The notes: a model not told the origin generated them from the sequence alone. 64,000 nt of DNA from Roseateles_E sp005503085 (GCF_028462495.1 NZ_JAQOWX010000017.1:1-64000), one strand, 5' to 3'. Positions 34,778-43,775 are shown, counted from the first letter of the stretch. Made by a program: numbers and translations.

Positions 34778-37155
34778 TGCGCGGAAAGTTCCAGGCTTGG
34801 CGCTGCGGCGCGGCCTTGCTGTGGCTGCTGCTGTGCGGCCCAGCCCTGAGCGCCCCGCAGCCCTGGCTGGCGCTGGCCGAGGCCGGCGCGGGGCCGCAGG
34901 CCCTGAACTCGGCGCTGCGCCTGCATGTCGACCGTGACGCCAGCCAGGGGCCGGCGGCCATCCAAGCCCTGCCCGAATCGGCCTGGATGGCGGTCGATGA
35001 GCGCCGCCTGACCCCCGGCTACAGCTCAGCGGCCTACTGGCTGCGGCTGCAGCTGCACAACCCCGGCAGCGAGCCCCAGCTGCGCTGGCTGCTGCTGCGC
35101 CCGGCTAGGCTGGAAAGCGTCAGCCTGTACCAGGCCGGTCCCGCATCGGACGGCCTGCTGCCGCGCCGGGCCGGCACCGACCAGCCCTTTGCCGCGCGCG
35201 AGCTGCCGCTGCGTGAAAGCGCCTTCGTGCTGGCGCTGGCGCCGGGCGAGCGCCAGACCCTGTGGCTGCGCGTGGCCAGCCGCAGCGCCATCGCGCTGGA
35301 CCTGAGCCTGTGGCCGCGCGAGGCCTTGCTGCACCATGAGCAGACCCGGCTGTGGCTGGACGGCATGGTGATCGGCTTCGCGCTGCTGCTGATGGTGGCC
35401 ACCCTGCTGATGGGCCTGGCCCAGCGCGAGCGGGCTTACGCCTATGTGGCGCTCTATCTGGGCGCCTTCGTGTTCTACGAGAGCGGCATGCGCGGCACCG
35501 CCTTCATGCTGTTCTGGCCGCAGGCCACCGACTGGGCCGTGCGGGCGCTGGGCAGCTTCGGGGTGCTGGCCCATCTGTTCGAGCTGGCCGCGCTGACCCG
35601 GCTGCTCGACACGGCCCGGTTCCAGCCGCGCTGGCATCGCGGCATGCAGGCGCTGGCCCTGCTGGACCTGCTGGCCCTGGGCCTGTGCTTCTGGGGCGAC
35701 TACCGCCTGGGCACCACCCTGGCCAGCCTGCTCAATGGCGGCCTCGGCCTGCTGATGGCGGTGGCCTGCGTGCGTGCGGTGCGGCAGCGCCGCCCGCTGG
35801 CCTGGGCCTGGGGGGCGGCGGTGGCCCTGCACCTGATCGGGCTGCTGCCACGGGTGTTCAGCCTGCTGGGCTGGCAGCCCCATTCCAGCCTGGTCGACTA
35901 CGCGCCGCCCTTTGTCGGCCTGCTGGGCTGCCTGGTGGTGCTGCTGGCCATGCTGCAGCGCGTGCGGCGCCAGCGCCTGCAGCATGAGGTGGCGCTGGAG
36001 AGCGCCGTGCAGCTGCGCACCCGCGAGCTGCTGGCCGCCAGCGCCCGCGCCCAGGCCAGCGATGCCGCCAAGGGCCGGCTGCTGGGCTATCTGGGCCATG
36101 ATCTGCGCGCGCCGCTGGCCTCGGTGGTGCAGCTGGCCCGGCGGCTGCAACCCGACGCCGGCTTCGAGCAGGACCGGCGTGCCATCGAGCATGGCAGCCA
36201 GCTGCTGCTGGAGATGATCGACGAGCTGCAGCGCTTTGCCCGCGCGCCGACGGCCAGCGCCGCCCCCGAGGTGCTGGCGGCGCCCTGCTATCTGCACGGC
36301 CTGCTGCTGGAGCTGCACCAGCAGGCCCAGGGCCTGGCACGCAGCAATGGCAACCGGCTGCGCCTGCGGCTGGCGCCGGAACTGCCCAGCGTGCTCGAGC
36401 TAGACGCCAAGCGGCTGCGCCAGGCCCTGTTCAATCTGCTCTCCAATGCGGCCAAGTTCACCCGCGATGGCCAGATCACGCTGGGCGCCGACTATCGCGA
36501 GGGCCGGCTGTGCCTGACGGTCGCGGACACCGGGCCCGGCATCGCCGCTGCCGACCAGGCCCTGCTGTTTGAGCCCTTTGTACGTCCGGCCTCCAGCAAC
36601 GGCATTCCCGGCCTGGGTCTAGGCCTGAGCATCGCGCGCCAGACGGTGCTCGCGATGGGCGGCAGCCTCGAGCTGCACAGCCGGCCCGGCGAGGGCTGCC
36701 GTTTCGAGCTCAGCATGCCCGCGCCGAGCGCCGAGGAGGCCCAGGTCGACTGGCCGGCACTGCGTGGCCTGAGCGCCGCGCCGCTGCTGGACCAGGGCCT
36801 GGCCCTGGTGCTCGACGCCTGCGACAGCGCCCGGCAGGCCCTCAGCGAGCGCCTGAGCCTGAGCGGCTATGACTGCCTGCAGGCCGCGTCACTGGCCGAG
36901 GCCATGGCGCTCGACACCTTTGGCGTCGAACCCGCGCTATTGATCGTCGAGCCGGCCAGCCTGCCCCGGGGCGATCTGCAAAGCCTGGCGGCGCTGCGCC
37001 GGCGCCATCCCGGCATGCGGCTGATCTGCTGCAGCGCACGGCCGGCGCCGGACGCCCTGCTCTACAAGCCGGCGCCCGAACACGCCTGGTGGGCCGCGAT
37101 GCAAAGCCTCAGCGCAGGAAGGCATCCCAGCCCGTCTTCAATATCAGCGCACTGA
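34777..37155 (+). CDS. 7TMR-DISM hybrid histidine kinase with degenerate receiver domain
   Basis: A 792-residue membrane kinase. After a signal peptide (ALLWLLLCGPALSA) comes a periplasmic 7TMR-DISM extracellular domain (about 30-185), then seven membrane segments (about 195-400). The HisKA box is GYLGHDLRAPLASV, with the phospho-His near residue 441. The ATPase has N-box LFNLLSNAAKF, G1 ADTGPGIAAAD and G2 GLGLGLSIA. The C-terminal receiver-like domain (about 675-790) keeps the acidic pocket (LDACD) and the Lys (LLYKPAP), but the phosphoacceptor position reads LLIVEPASLP, with Glu for Asp. It is coupled to the REC-AraC gene and overlaps the convergent tauE gene by 47 bases. Confidence 0.88.
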   Translation: MRGKFQAWRCGAALLWLLLCGPALSAPQPWLALAEAGAGPQALNSALRLHVDRDASQGPAAIQALPESAWMAVDERRLTPGYSSAAYWLRLQLHNPGSEPQLRWLLLRPARLESVSLYQAGPASDGLLPRRAGTDQPFAARELPLRESAFVLALAPGERQTLWLRVASRSAIALDLSLWPREALLHHEQTRLWLDGMVIGFALLLMVATLLMGLAQRERAYAYVALYLGAFVFYESGMRGTAFMLFWPQATDWAVRALGSFGVLAHLFELAALTRLLDTARFQPRWHRGMQALALLDLLALGLCFWGDYRLGTTLASLLNGGLGLLMAVACVRAVRQRRPLAWAWGAAVALHLIGLLPRVFSLLGWQPHSSLVDYAPPFVGLLGCLVVLLAMLQRVRRQRLQHEVALESAVQLRTRELLAASARAQASDAAKGRLLGYLGHDLRAPLASVVQLARRLQPDAGFEQDRRAIEHGSQLLLEMIDELQRFARAPTASAAPEVLAAPCYLHGLLLELHQQAQGLARSNGNRLRLRLAPELPSVLELDAKRLRQALFNLLSNAAKFTRDGQITLGADYREGRLCLTVADTGPGIAAADQALLFEPFVRPASSNGIPGLGLGLSIARQTVLAMGGSLELHSRPGEGCRFELSMPAPSAEEAQVDWPALRGLSAAPLLDQGLALVLDACDSARQALSERLSLSGYDCLQAASLAEAMALDTFGVEPALLIVEPASLPRGDLQSLAALRRRHPGMRLICCSARPAPDALLYKPAPEHAWWAAMQSLSAGRHPSPSSISAH

Positions 37156-37870
37156 CGACGACGACAAACATCCCGCGCACAAAGCCCGCGCCATGCTTCA
37201 AGGCCATGCGCGTGCCCAGGAGGCTGCCCAGCACATTGGTGACGGCCATCACCGCTGCGATATGCCACCAGACATGGCCTTTCATCGCGAACAGCAGCAG
37301 GGCCGAGGCATTGGTGGCTGTGTTCAGCAGCTTGGCACTGGCCGAGGCGTGCAAGAAGTCGAAGCCCAGGAAGCGCACGAACAGGAAGACGAAGAAGCTG
37401 CCGGTGCCAGGGCCGAAGAAGCCGTCGTAGAAACCGATCACCAGCCCGATGGCGCTGGCCAGCCAGGCCTCGGTGGCGCCGCTGTGGCGCGGTGCGTGTT
37501 CGCGCCCCAGATCCTTCTTGGCCAGCGTGTAGATCAGCACCGCCAGCAAAATCAACGGCAGCGCCTTGCGCAAACCGCTGGGGTCGACCAGGGTGACGGA
37601 CCAGGCGCCGGCAAAACTGCCCAGCAACGCGGCACCGGCGGCCGGCAGCAAGGCATGCCAGGGCAGGGTGACACGGCGCGCGAACTGCGCCGTGGCCCAG
37701 GCCGTGCCCCAGATCGCGCCGCCCTTGTTGGTGCCGAACAGCGTGGCCGGCGCGGCGCTCGGAAAGACGCTGAACAGCGCCGGCACCAGCACCAGCCCGC
37801 CGCCGCCCACCACGGCATCGACAAAACCGGCCAGCAGGGAGGCCAGGGCGACGGTGACAAGCTCAAGCAT
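37109..37870 (-). CDS. TauE/SafE-family anion exporter
   Basis: A 253-residue inner-membrane protein of about eight segments. It belongs to the TauE/SafE (DUF81) family, whose members export sulfite, sulfoacetate or similar organic anions. The two signature repeats are the glycine-rich GFVDAVVGGGGLVLVPAL near the start and GFYDGFFGPGTGSFFVFLFV in the middle. The substrate cannot be assigned; sulfite would fit a thiosulfate oxidiser, though the sox cluster is 14 kb away. It is convergent with the kinase gene. A terminator-like hairpin lies 31 bases upstream of its ATG on the same strand. Confidence 0.88.
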   Translation of the reverse strand: MLELVTVALASLLAGFVDAVVGGGGLVLVPALFSVFPSAAPATLFGTNKGGAIWGTAWATAQFARRVTLPWHALLPAAGAALLGSFAGAWSVTLVDPSGLRKALPLILLAVLIYTLAKKDLGREHAPRHSGATEAWLASAIGLVIGFYDGFFGPGTGSFFVFLFVRFLGFDFLHASASAKLLNTATNASALLLFAMKGHVWWHIAAVMAVTNVLGSLLGTRMALKHGAGFVRGMFVVVVSALILKTGWDAFLR

Positions 37871-37890
37871 GCGACGTGATTCCGGACGGC

Positions 37891-37921
37891 AACAATAAAA
37901 CGGGCACCATCAAGGTGCCCG
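37891..37921 (-). terminator. Intrinsic terminator (leftward) upstream of tauE
   Basis: On the minus strand, CGGGCACC, a TTGAT loop and GGTGCCCG form a perfect 8-base stem (37901-37921) followed by TTTTATTGTT. This is a classical Rho-independent terminator. It lies upstream of tauE on the same strand, so it either ends an upstream leftward transcript or acts as an attenuator of tauE. Confidence 0.75.
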
Positions 37922-38303
37922 CGAATGGTGACAGTGTCACTGAAATCGTTCGAATTGCTTTGAATTGCTTGCTTTGTTTGTCTCCTCAGCCCCGCCTAGC
38001 AGCCGCTGTTCGCACAACGACTGCATCGAGTGAGATGGAATGTAGGGATTCAAAGCCATGCACGCACTTGGGGTTTTCACTTGTGACAAAGCTCTTTTTT
38101 GGTGCGTGAGCAGGCGCTCACTGTTCCGATCAATGCCTTCAAGCATGAAGATGTCATTTTTCTGACACGCACCCATCGCGACGATCCCGGCGGGGATCGC
38201 GCAAATTTGCGGCGCTCGGCGTGGTGTGGATGCCGACAAGCGCGGTCGCCGGAATGGGTTTTTTCCGGGCTTGGCCGGCGGCGGCGCATGGAAAGATCGC
38301 TGC
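37922..38303. other. Structured, lower-GC intergenic region; possible leader or small RNA
   Basis: There is no recognisable gene here, and the sequence is richer in A/T than its neighbours. It holds two perfect hairpins: GTGACA-G-TGTCAC (37928-37940) and GTGAGC-AGGC-GCTCAC (38106-38121). A leftward open frame of 79 codons from an internal ATG (KNDIFMLEGIDRNSERLL) ends at 37937, just before the terminator; I do not recognise it and it may be chance. The right end carries the start of the lipoprotein gene. Confidence 0.5.
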
Positions 38304-39650
38304 ATGCGTTTTTCACCGATCATGGCCCTGACCCTGCTGCTGGCCGGCTGCGGCGGTGGCAGCTCCGGCGGCGATACCGCCCCCCCTGTGGCCGCACCGC
38401 CCGTGCCGACGCTGAGCCTGCCCAGCACCGCGCTGAGCGCGGCCGAGCTGGCGGTGCTGGTCGCCGAGGGCGATACCTTGTCCGAGGCCATCGCCAGCCA
38501 CTACCAGACGGCACGCGGCCTGGCGGCGAGCCAGCTGATACGGCTGCGGCTGCCGAGCCGCTCCGATGTCATCTCGGCGGCCGACTTCGCGCTGCTGAAG
38601 GCCGAGATCGACGCCAGGCTGCCCGGCAGCGCGCAAGCGAGCTTGCTGACCTGGACCGCCCCTTCGCGGGTGGCCGGCCCCAGCTGCTCGATGAGCATCA
38701 CCAGCGCTTTGGCCCTGGGCTTCGATGAGCGCTACTGCTCGAACCGCTGCGGCGCCACCGCCGCCTCGCCGCTGTATGACTCGGAGTCGCGCCGGCCCTG
38801 GAGCGATCACCGCATCCGGCCGGCCATGATGCTGGGCGCCCGCACGCTGGAGGCCGCCCAGGCCCTGATCGCTCGCGGCCTGGCCGCCGACGCCAGCCAG
38901 CCCGGCGGCGACGGCTATCTGCTGCGCAGCAGCGACGCGGCCCGCAGCGTGCGCTACCCCGACTATCTGGCGCTGCCCGCCGCCTGGGCCGGCCGCTTGC
39001 GGCTGGAGTATCTCGACAATGCGGCCGACAGCGGCAGCGACAGCCTCGACGGCCGCAGCAATGTGCTGTTCTACTTCACCGGCCTGAGCCGGGTGCCGGG
39101 TCTTGCCGGCAACGGCTTCCGCCCTGGCGCGGTGGCCGACCATCTGACCTCCTTCGGCGGCCATCTGCCCGACGGCAGGGGTCAGATGCCGGTCACCGCC
39201 TGGCTCGATGCGGGTGCGACGGCCAGCTACGGCACGGTCGAGGAGCCCTGCAACTTCACGCAAAAGTTCTCGCGCGCCTCGGTGCTGATCGACCATTACT
39301 ACCGTGGCGCCAGCCTGATCGAGGCCTACTGGAAGTCGGTGCAATGGCCGGGCCAGGGCCTGTTCGTCGGCGAGCCGCTGGCCCGCCCCTTTGCCGACGC
39401 GCCTTCGTTCACGATAGACGGCGGCCAGTACCTGATCAGCACCCGCGCGCTGCGCCCGGGCAGCGCCTACGCGCTGGAATACCAGGACAGCGCCGGCGCC
39501 TGGATCGCGCTGGCCGGCCTGACGCCGGAACGCGCCCAGATGCAGACCCTGCGCGCGCCGTTGCCGCCGGGCGGCACCACCCGGCTGCGCTGGGTCGGCC
39601 CCTGCCCCACCGACAGCGCGCAGCGCTGCACGCTGGCGAGCAGCGGCTGA
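38304..39650 (+). CDS. Lipoprotein, TIGR03790-like
   Basis: A 448-residue predicted lipoprotein with signal MRFSPIMALTLLLAGC and a Gly/Ser/Pro-rich linker after the lipid Cys. The mature part begins with AELAVLVAEGDTLSEAIASHY and ASQLIRLRLPSRSDVIS, then reads MSITSALALGFDERYC. It also has a conserved-looking segment with LSSYFTGLSRV-type residues and HLTSFGG, which fits the TIGR03790 family of unknown function. The C-terminal part looks beta-rich. ATG at 38304 starts the lipobox signal. I cannot assign a role; neighbours are convergent or unrelated. Confidence 0.65.
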   Translation: MRFSPIMALTLLLAGCGGGSSGGDTAPPVAAPPVPTLSLPSTALSAAELAVLVAEGDTLSEAIASHYQTARGLAASQLIRLRLPSRSDVISAADFALLKAEIDARLPGSAQASLLTWTAPSRVAGPSCSMSITSALALGFDERYCSNRCGATAASPLYDSESRRPWSDHRIRPAMMLGARTLEAAQALIARGLAADASQPGGDGYLLRSSDAARSVRYPDYLALPAAWAGRLRLEYLDNAADSGSDSLDGRSNVLFYFTGLSRVPGLAGNGFRPGAVADHLTSFGGHLPDGRGQMPVTAWLDAGATASYGTVEEPCNFTQKFSRASVLIDHYYRGASLIEAYWKSVQWPGQGLFVGEPLARPFADAPSFTIDGGQYLISTRALRPGSAYALEYQDSAGAWIALAGLTPERAQMQTLRAPLPPGGTTRLRWVGPCPTDSAQRCTLASSG

Positions 39651-39666
39651 GCCGGCGCACGGCGAC

Positions 39667-40641
39667 TCAGTCCAGGCTGATGCCGGCCTTCTTGACCAGC
39701 TTGGCGTAGCGCTCCTGCTCGCTGCGGAAGAAGCTGGCGGCCGCTTCCGGCGTCGTCGGGTTGATCACATTGCCCTGCCTGGCCATCGCCTCGCGGACCT
39801 CGGGCGCGGCCAAGGCCGCCGTGAACGCCGCGTGGAAGCGCTTGACCTGGGCCGGCGGCAGCCGGGCCGGGCCGACCACCGCGAACCAGCCCTCGATCGC
39901 ATAGTTCGGCAGGCCCTGCTCGGCCACGGTGGCAATCTCGGGCGCGGCCGGCACCCGCGCGGCGCTGCCGATGCCGATGGCGCGCAAGGCCCCGCTCTTC
40001 AGATGACCCTGGATCGAGGGCAGTGACAGCACGCCCAGGTCGACCTGGCCGCCGATCAGGTCGGCCACCATGGGGCCGACGCCCTTGTAGGGAATATGGC
40101 GCATCACGACGCCGGCCTCGTCGACAAACATCTCGGCGCCCAGATGCAGGATGGTGCCGTTGCCGGAGGAGGCATAGTTGTAGACATCGGGCTTGGCCTT
40201 CAGCAAGGCCACCAGTTCCTTGACGTTGGTGGCCGGCAGCTTGGATGGATTGACGACCAGCACAAAAGGCGTCGCGCCCACCACCATGATGGGCGTGATG
40301 TCGTTCAGCGCATCGAAGGGCATCTTCTTGTAGACGCTGGGGCTGACCACATGGTTGTTCGAGACCACGCCCAGGGTCAGGCCATCGGGCACGGCCTTGA
40401 CCAGGGCGGCGGTGCCGGTGATGCCGCCGGCCCCCGGCAGGTTCTCGATCACCACCGCCTGGCCGCCCAGCGCCTTGGACAGCGCCGGCGTGACGGCGCG
40501 GATGATGGTGTCCACGCCCGAGCCGGCACCGACCGGCAGGATCAGGCGCAGCGGTTTGTCGGTGGCGCCGTCGGCATGGGCGCCGCCGACAGCGAGGAGG
40601 GCAGCGAGCGCCACCAGGGCGCGGCGGTTGAGCAAGCTCAT
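39667..40641 (-). CDS. TctC/Bug-family periplasmic solute receptor
   Basis: A 324-residue periplasmic binding protein of the tripartite tricarboxylate transporter (Bug) family, abundant in Burkholderiales. The signal peptide is LVALAALLAVGGAHA. Family motifs are RLILPVGAGSGVDTIIR, VIENLPGAGGITGTAALVKA and YASSGNGTILHLGAEMF. Bug proteins bind carboxylated ligands; the ligand here is unknown. TctA and TctB membrane partners are absent nearby. It is the third gene of an operon after the lyase and CoA-transferase, which suggests that the ligand is the substrate of those enzymes. Confidence 0.9.
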   Translation of the reverse strand: MSLLNRRALVALAALLAVGGAHADGATDKPLRLILPVGAGSGVDTIIRAVTPALSKALGGQAVVIENLPGAGGITGTAALVKAVPDGLTLGVVSNNHVVSPSVYKKMPFDALNDITPIMVVGATPFVLVVNPSKLPATNVKELVALLKAKPDVYNYASSGNGTILHLGAEMFVDEAGVVMRHIPYKGVGPMVADLIGGQVDLGVLSLPSIQGHLKSGALRAIGIGSAARVPAAPEIATVAEQGLPNYAIEGWFAVVGPARLPPAQVKRFHAAFTAALAAPEVREAMARQGNVINPTTPEAAASFFRSEQERYAKLVKKAGISLD

Positions 40642-40678
40642 GGTTTTTGTCTCCGGTTGTTGTTGTGTCGGGCGAGCG

Positions 40679-41833
40679 TCAGGTGATCGGTGCTTTCAGG
40701 CGGGCAAGAATCTCGTCGGTATGCTGGCCGATGCCGGGCAGCGGCATGCGCACCCCCGGCCGGCGCCCGCCCATCAGCAGCGGCAGCAGCACGACATCGG
40801 TGGAACCGCCATCCTCCGTCTGCATCGGCGCCAGCCCGCCGCTGGCGCGCAGATGCGGGTCGTCCAGCAGCTGCTCGGGCCGCATGATGGGGGCATAGGG
40901 CAGGCCCACGGCCTCCAGCGCGGCGCTGAGCTCGCCGATCTCGCGCGTCTTCAGGCTCTCGCCGAGTTGTTCCAGCAGCTGCGGGCGCACAGCGACGCGC
41001 TGGGCATTGGTCTGCAGTGCCGGATCGGCGGCCAGGTCGGGGCGCTCCAGCAGACGGCACAGGGTCAGGTATTGCTTGTCGCTGACCGCGCCGATGAAGA
41101 GCTGCTCGCCGTCCTTCAGGCCGAAGACGTCGTAGACGCTCCAGGCCGAGACCCGCGAGGGCATGGGCGGCGGCGGCTCGCCGGTCATCGAGAACTGCTG
41201 CATATGCTGGGCCGACAGGAACACACAGTTCTCGAACAGCGCGCTCTGCACCTCCTGGCCGCGGCCGGTGGCCTCGCGCTCGCGCAGCGCGGCCAGCACG
41301 CCGATCGCGCCGAACATGCCGCCCATGATGTCGTTGACCGAGGTGCCGGCCCGCAGCGGCCTTCCCTTCGGGCCGGTCATATAGGACAGACCGCCCATCA
41401 TCTGCACCACCTCGTCGAGCGCGGTGCGGTGCTCGTAGGGCCCGGGCAGAAAGCCCTTGTGCGAGACATAGATCAGGCCCGGCTGGGTGGTGGACAGGCT
41501 TGCGTAGTCCAGGCCCAGGCCGCTCATCAGCCCGGGGCGGAAGTTTTCCAGCACCACATCGCTGGCGGCGATCAGTTCCTTCGCGGCGGCGCGGCCGGCC
41601 TCGCTCTGGATGTCCAGCACGACACTTTTCTTGTTGCGGTTGAAGCTGCGAAAGAAGCCGATGCCCAGGCCCGGCAGGCGCCGCGTCTTGTCGCCGCCGG
41701 GCGGCTCGATCTTGATGACCTCGGCGCCGAGATCGGCCAGGATCATGCCGCAGGTCGGGCCCATCACCATATGGGTGAACTCGAGCACGCGGATGCCGGC
41801 CAGCGGCAGCGGTCGTTGATCTTCTTCGGTCAT
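40679..41833 (-). CDS. Class III (CaiB/BaiF) acyl-CoA transferase
   Basis: A 384-residue CoA-transferase that moves CoA from an acyl-CoA donor to a carboxylate. Family features are VLEFTHMVMGPTCGMILADLGAEVIK at the N-terminus, NRNKKSVVLDI, VLENFRPGLMSGLGLDY and the catalytic Asp in LRAGTSVNDIMGGMFG. ATG at 41833 overlaps the end of the lyase gene by four bases (ATGA), showing translational coupling. It probably activates an acid taken up by the downstream Bug receptor, for cleavage by the lyase. The substrate is unknown. Confidence 0.9.
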   Translation of the reverse strand: MTEEDQRPLPLAGIRVLEFTHMVMGPTCGMILADLGAEVIKIEPPGGDKTRRLPGLGIGFFRSFNRNKKSVVLDIQSEAGRAAAKELIAASDVVLENFRPGLMSGLGLDYASLSTTQPGLIYVSHKGFLPGPYEHRTALDEVVQMMGGLSYMTGPKGRPLRAGTSVNDIMGGMFGAIGVLAALREREATGRGQEVQSALFENCVFLSAQHMQQFSMTGEPPPPMPSRVSAWSVYDVFGLKDGEQLFIGAVSDKQYLTLCRLLERPDLAADPALQTNAQRVAVRPQLLEQLGESLKTREIGELSAALEAVGLPYAPIMRPEQLLDDPHLRASGGLAPMQTEDGGSTDVVLLPLLMGGRRPGVRMPLPGIGQHTDEILARLKAPIT

Positions 41834-42759
41834 GCGCTTCTCACATCCATGGTCTTGGGCAGGCCGGCGCGCCAGACGCTGCCGTGCAGCGGCTCGCCCT
41901 CCAGCCAGCCGGCGACGCGCCGGCGCAGGGCCAGCAAGGCGTTCAGGTCGACACCGGTCTCGCAGCCCATGCTGGCCAGCATGAAGGCCAGGTCCTCGGT
42001 CGCGGCATTGCCGCTGGCGCCGGGCGCATGGGGGCAGCCGCCGATGCCGGCCAGCGAGGCGTCGAAACGGGTCACGCCGGCCTGCAGCGCCGCACAGACA
42101 TTGGCCAGCGCGAGGCCGCGGGTGTCGTGGAAATGGCCGCAGCAAAAGCGCTCGCCGGCGATCTTGCGCGCGGCCTCGCAGAGCTCGCGCACCGCGCGCG
42201 GATCGGCAAAGCCCACCGTGTCGGCCAGGCTGACACGGTCAGCGCCGGCGTCCAGCAAGGCCTGCATCAGGCGCAGCACCTCGGCCGGCTCGACCCGGCC
42301 CTGCAGGGTGCAGCCAAAGGCCGTGCCGACGCCGCCTTCGATCAGCGTCCGGCTGCCGGCCGCGTCGCGGGCGGCGCGGATGCGGGCCAGCTCGGCAACC
42401 ACCTCGTCAGGGCTCTTGCGCAGATTGGCCTGGCTGTGCAGCGCGCTGGCCGACAAGGGCAGGATCATCAGGTCGGCGCCGCCGGCGATCGCCGCCTCCG
42501 CGCCGCGCAGATTGGGCACCAGCACCGAGGCGAACAGGCCGGGCAGCTCGCGCTTGGCATAGTCGAGCAGCGCGCCGGTATCGGCCAGCTGCGGCAGCAG
42601 CCGCGCCGGCACGAAGGAACCGAGCTCGATCTCGCGCACGCCGGCCGCGTATTCGGCGCGCAGCCACTCGATCTTCTGTGCGGTGGGCAGCACGCGCTGG
42701 ATGCTTTGCAGGCCGTCGCGCAGGCCGACCTCGCGGATCTGCACCGTCTGGGTTGTCAT
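41830..42759 (-). CDS. HMG-CoA-lyase-type enzyme (DRE-TIM superfamily)
   Basis: A 309-residue lyase. The metal-binding motif EVGLRDGLQ is at the N-terminus, the metal His is in GHFHDTRGLALAN, and the catalytic Cys is in GIGGCPHAPGASGNAATED, all as in hydroxymethylglutaryl-CoA lyase. The reaction would be retro-aldol cleavage of a 3-hydroxy-3-methyl acyl-CoA, for example HMG-CoA or a citramalyl-CoA-like compound. It is the first gene of a lyase, CoA-transferase and TctC operon, divergent from the LysR gene at 42856. Confidence 0.88.
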   Translation of the reverse strand: MTTQTVQIREVGLRDGLQSIQRVLPTAQKIEWLRAEYAAGVREIELGSFVPARLLPQLADTGALLDYAKRELPGLFASVLVPNLRGAEAAIAGGADLMILPLSASALHSQANLRKSPDEVVAELARIRAARDAAGSRTLIEGGVGTAFGCTLQGRVEPAEVLRLMQALLDAGADRVSLADTVGFADPRAVRELCEAARKIAGERFCCGHFHDTRGLALANVCAALQAGVTRFDASLAGIGGCPHAPGASGNAATEDLAFMLASMGCETGVDLNALLALRRRVAGWLEGEPLHGSVWRAGLPKTMDVRSA

Positions 42760-42855
42760 CGGTTTTGTCTCCTTGATGCCCGGACTCTAGAGATTCCCAG
42801 CAGCTTCACAAGTGGTATGTTGTCAGCCCTGAAGTGCCGAATCGGAATTCCAGAC

Positions 42856-43752
42856 ATGCGCGACCTCGACCTGAAAACCCTGCGCCTGCTGGTGGCCGTC
42901 TGTGAACACCAGAACATCAAGCAGGCCGCGCTGCAGGAACACATCGAGCCCTCGGCGATCAGCAAGCGCATTGCCGCGCTGGAGGCCGATCTGGGCACGC
43001 CGCTGCTGCTGCGGGGTCGGCGCGGCGTGCTGCCGACGCCGGCCGGCCAGGCCCTGCTGGAACATGCGCGCAGCATGCTGTTCACGATGGAGCAGGTCGA
43101 GCAGGACATGGCCGCCTTCAGCGCCGGCACGCAAGGCCATGTGCGCCTGGTCGCCAGCGCCTCGGCGATTGCCGAGCGCCTGCTGGACGATGTCGCCGCC
43201 TTCATGCGGGCGCCCCAGAACCGGCTGATCAAGGTCGATATCGAGGAGCGCTTCTCGCGCGACCTGGTGCGCATCGTGCGCGACGGCAGCGCGGCACTGG
43301 GCGTCTGCTGGGACAGCATCGCCTTCGAAGGCCTGGCCACCCGGCCATACCGACGCGACGAGCTGGCGCTGGCCGTGCATGCGGAGCACCCGCTGGCGCG
43401 CCACAAGAAGCTGGCCTTCGCCGACACGCTGGCGCACGAGCATGTGGGCCTGCAGCCGGCCACCGCGGTGCACATGATGCTCAGGCGCGCCGCAGCCCAG
43501 GCCGGCGGCAGCCTGCATTACCGCGTCATCGTCTCCAATTTCGATGCGGCCTTTCGCGTCGTCGCGGCCAATCTAGGCATCGCGGTCGTGCCGCGCCAGG
43601 TCGGCGGTGCCTATCTCGAACGGGGCGTGCGTCTGATCGCGCTCAGCGACGCTTGGGCGCAGCGGCGCTTCGCGGTCTGCTTCCGGCCCGGCGGGCTGTC
43701 GGCGGCGGGTGAGCGCATGTGCGAGTACCTGGCCAGCATGGCCGAGCGCTGA
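42856..43752 (+). CDS. LysR-family transcriptional regulator (of the lyase/CoA-transferase operon)
   Basis: A 298-residue LysR regulator. The N-terminal helix-turn-helix covers LRLLVAVCEHQNIKQAALQ and SAISKRIAALEADLGTPLL. The effector-binding half has DLVRIVRDGSAALGVCW and the GIAVVPRQVGG stretch. ATG at 42856 gives the usual short leader (MRDLDLKTLR). It is transcribed away from the lyase operon with 96 bases between, the standard arrangement for a LysR activator of the divergent genes; the inducer is probably the same acid or its CoA ester. Confidence 0.88.
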   Translation: MRDLDLKTLRLLVAVCEHQNIKQAALQEHIEPSAISKRIAALEADLGTPLLLRGRRGVLPTPAGQALLEHARSMLFTMEQVEQDMAAFSAGTQGHVRLVASASAIAERLLDDVAAFMRAPQNRLIKVDIEERFSRDLVRIVRDGSAALGVCWDSIAFEGLATRPYRRDELALAVHAEHPLARHKKLAFADTLAHEHVGLQPATAVHMMLRRAAAQAGGSLHYRVIVSNFDAAFRVVAANLGIAVVPRQVGGAYLERGVRLIALSDAWAQRRFAVCFRPGGLSAAGERMCEYLASMAER

Positions 43753-43775
43753 AAGCGCCTAAAAGCCGGCTTTTT
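43745..43775 (+). terminator. Possible terminator after the LysR gene
   Basis: GCGCT-GAA-AGCGC (43745-43757) forms a small stem over the LysR stop codon. It is followed by AAAAGCCGGCTTTTT (43761-43775), a palindrome ending in five T. This is a plausible weak intrinsic terminator before the chemoreceptor gene. Confidence 0.4.

Noticed and set aside
38077..38316. A short leftward frame of 79 codons before the lipoprotein gene
   Set aside because: It has no recognised motif, an Arg/Ser-rich composition, and overlaps another candidate frame in a structured region.
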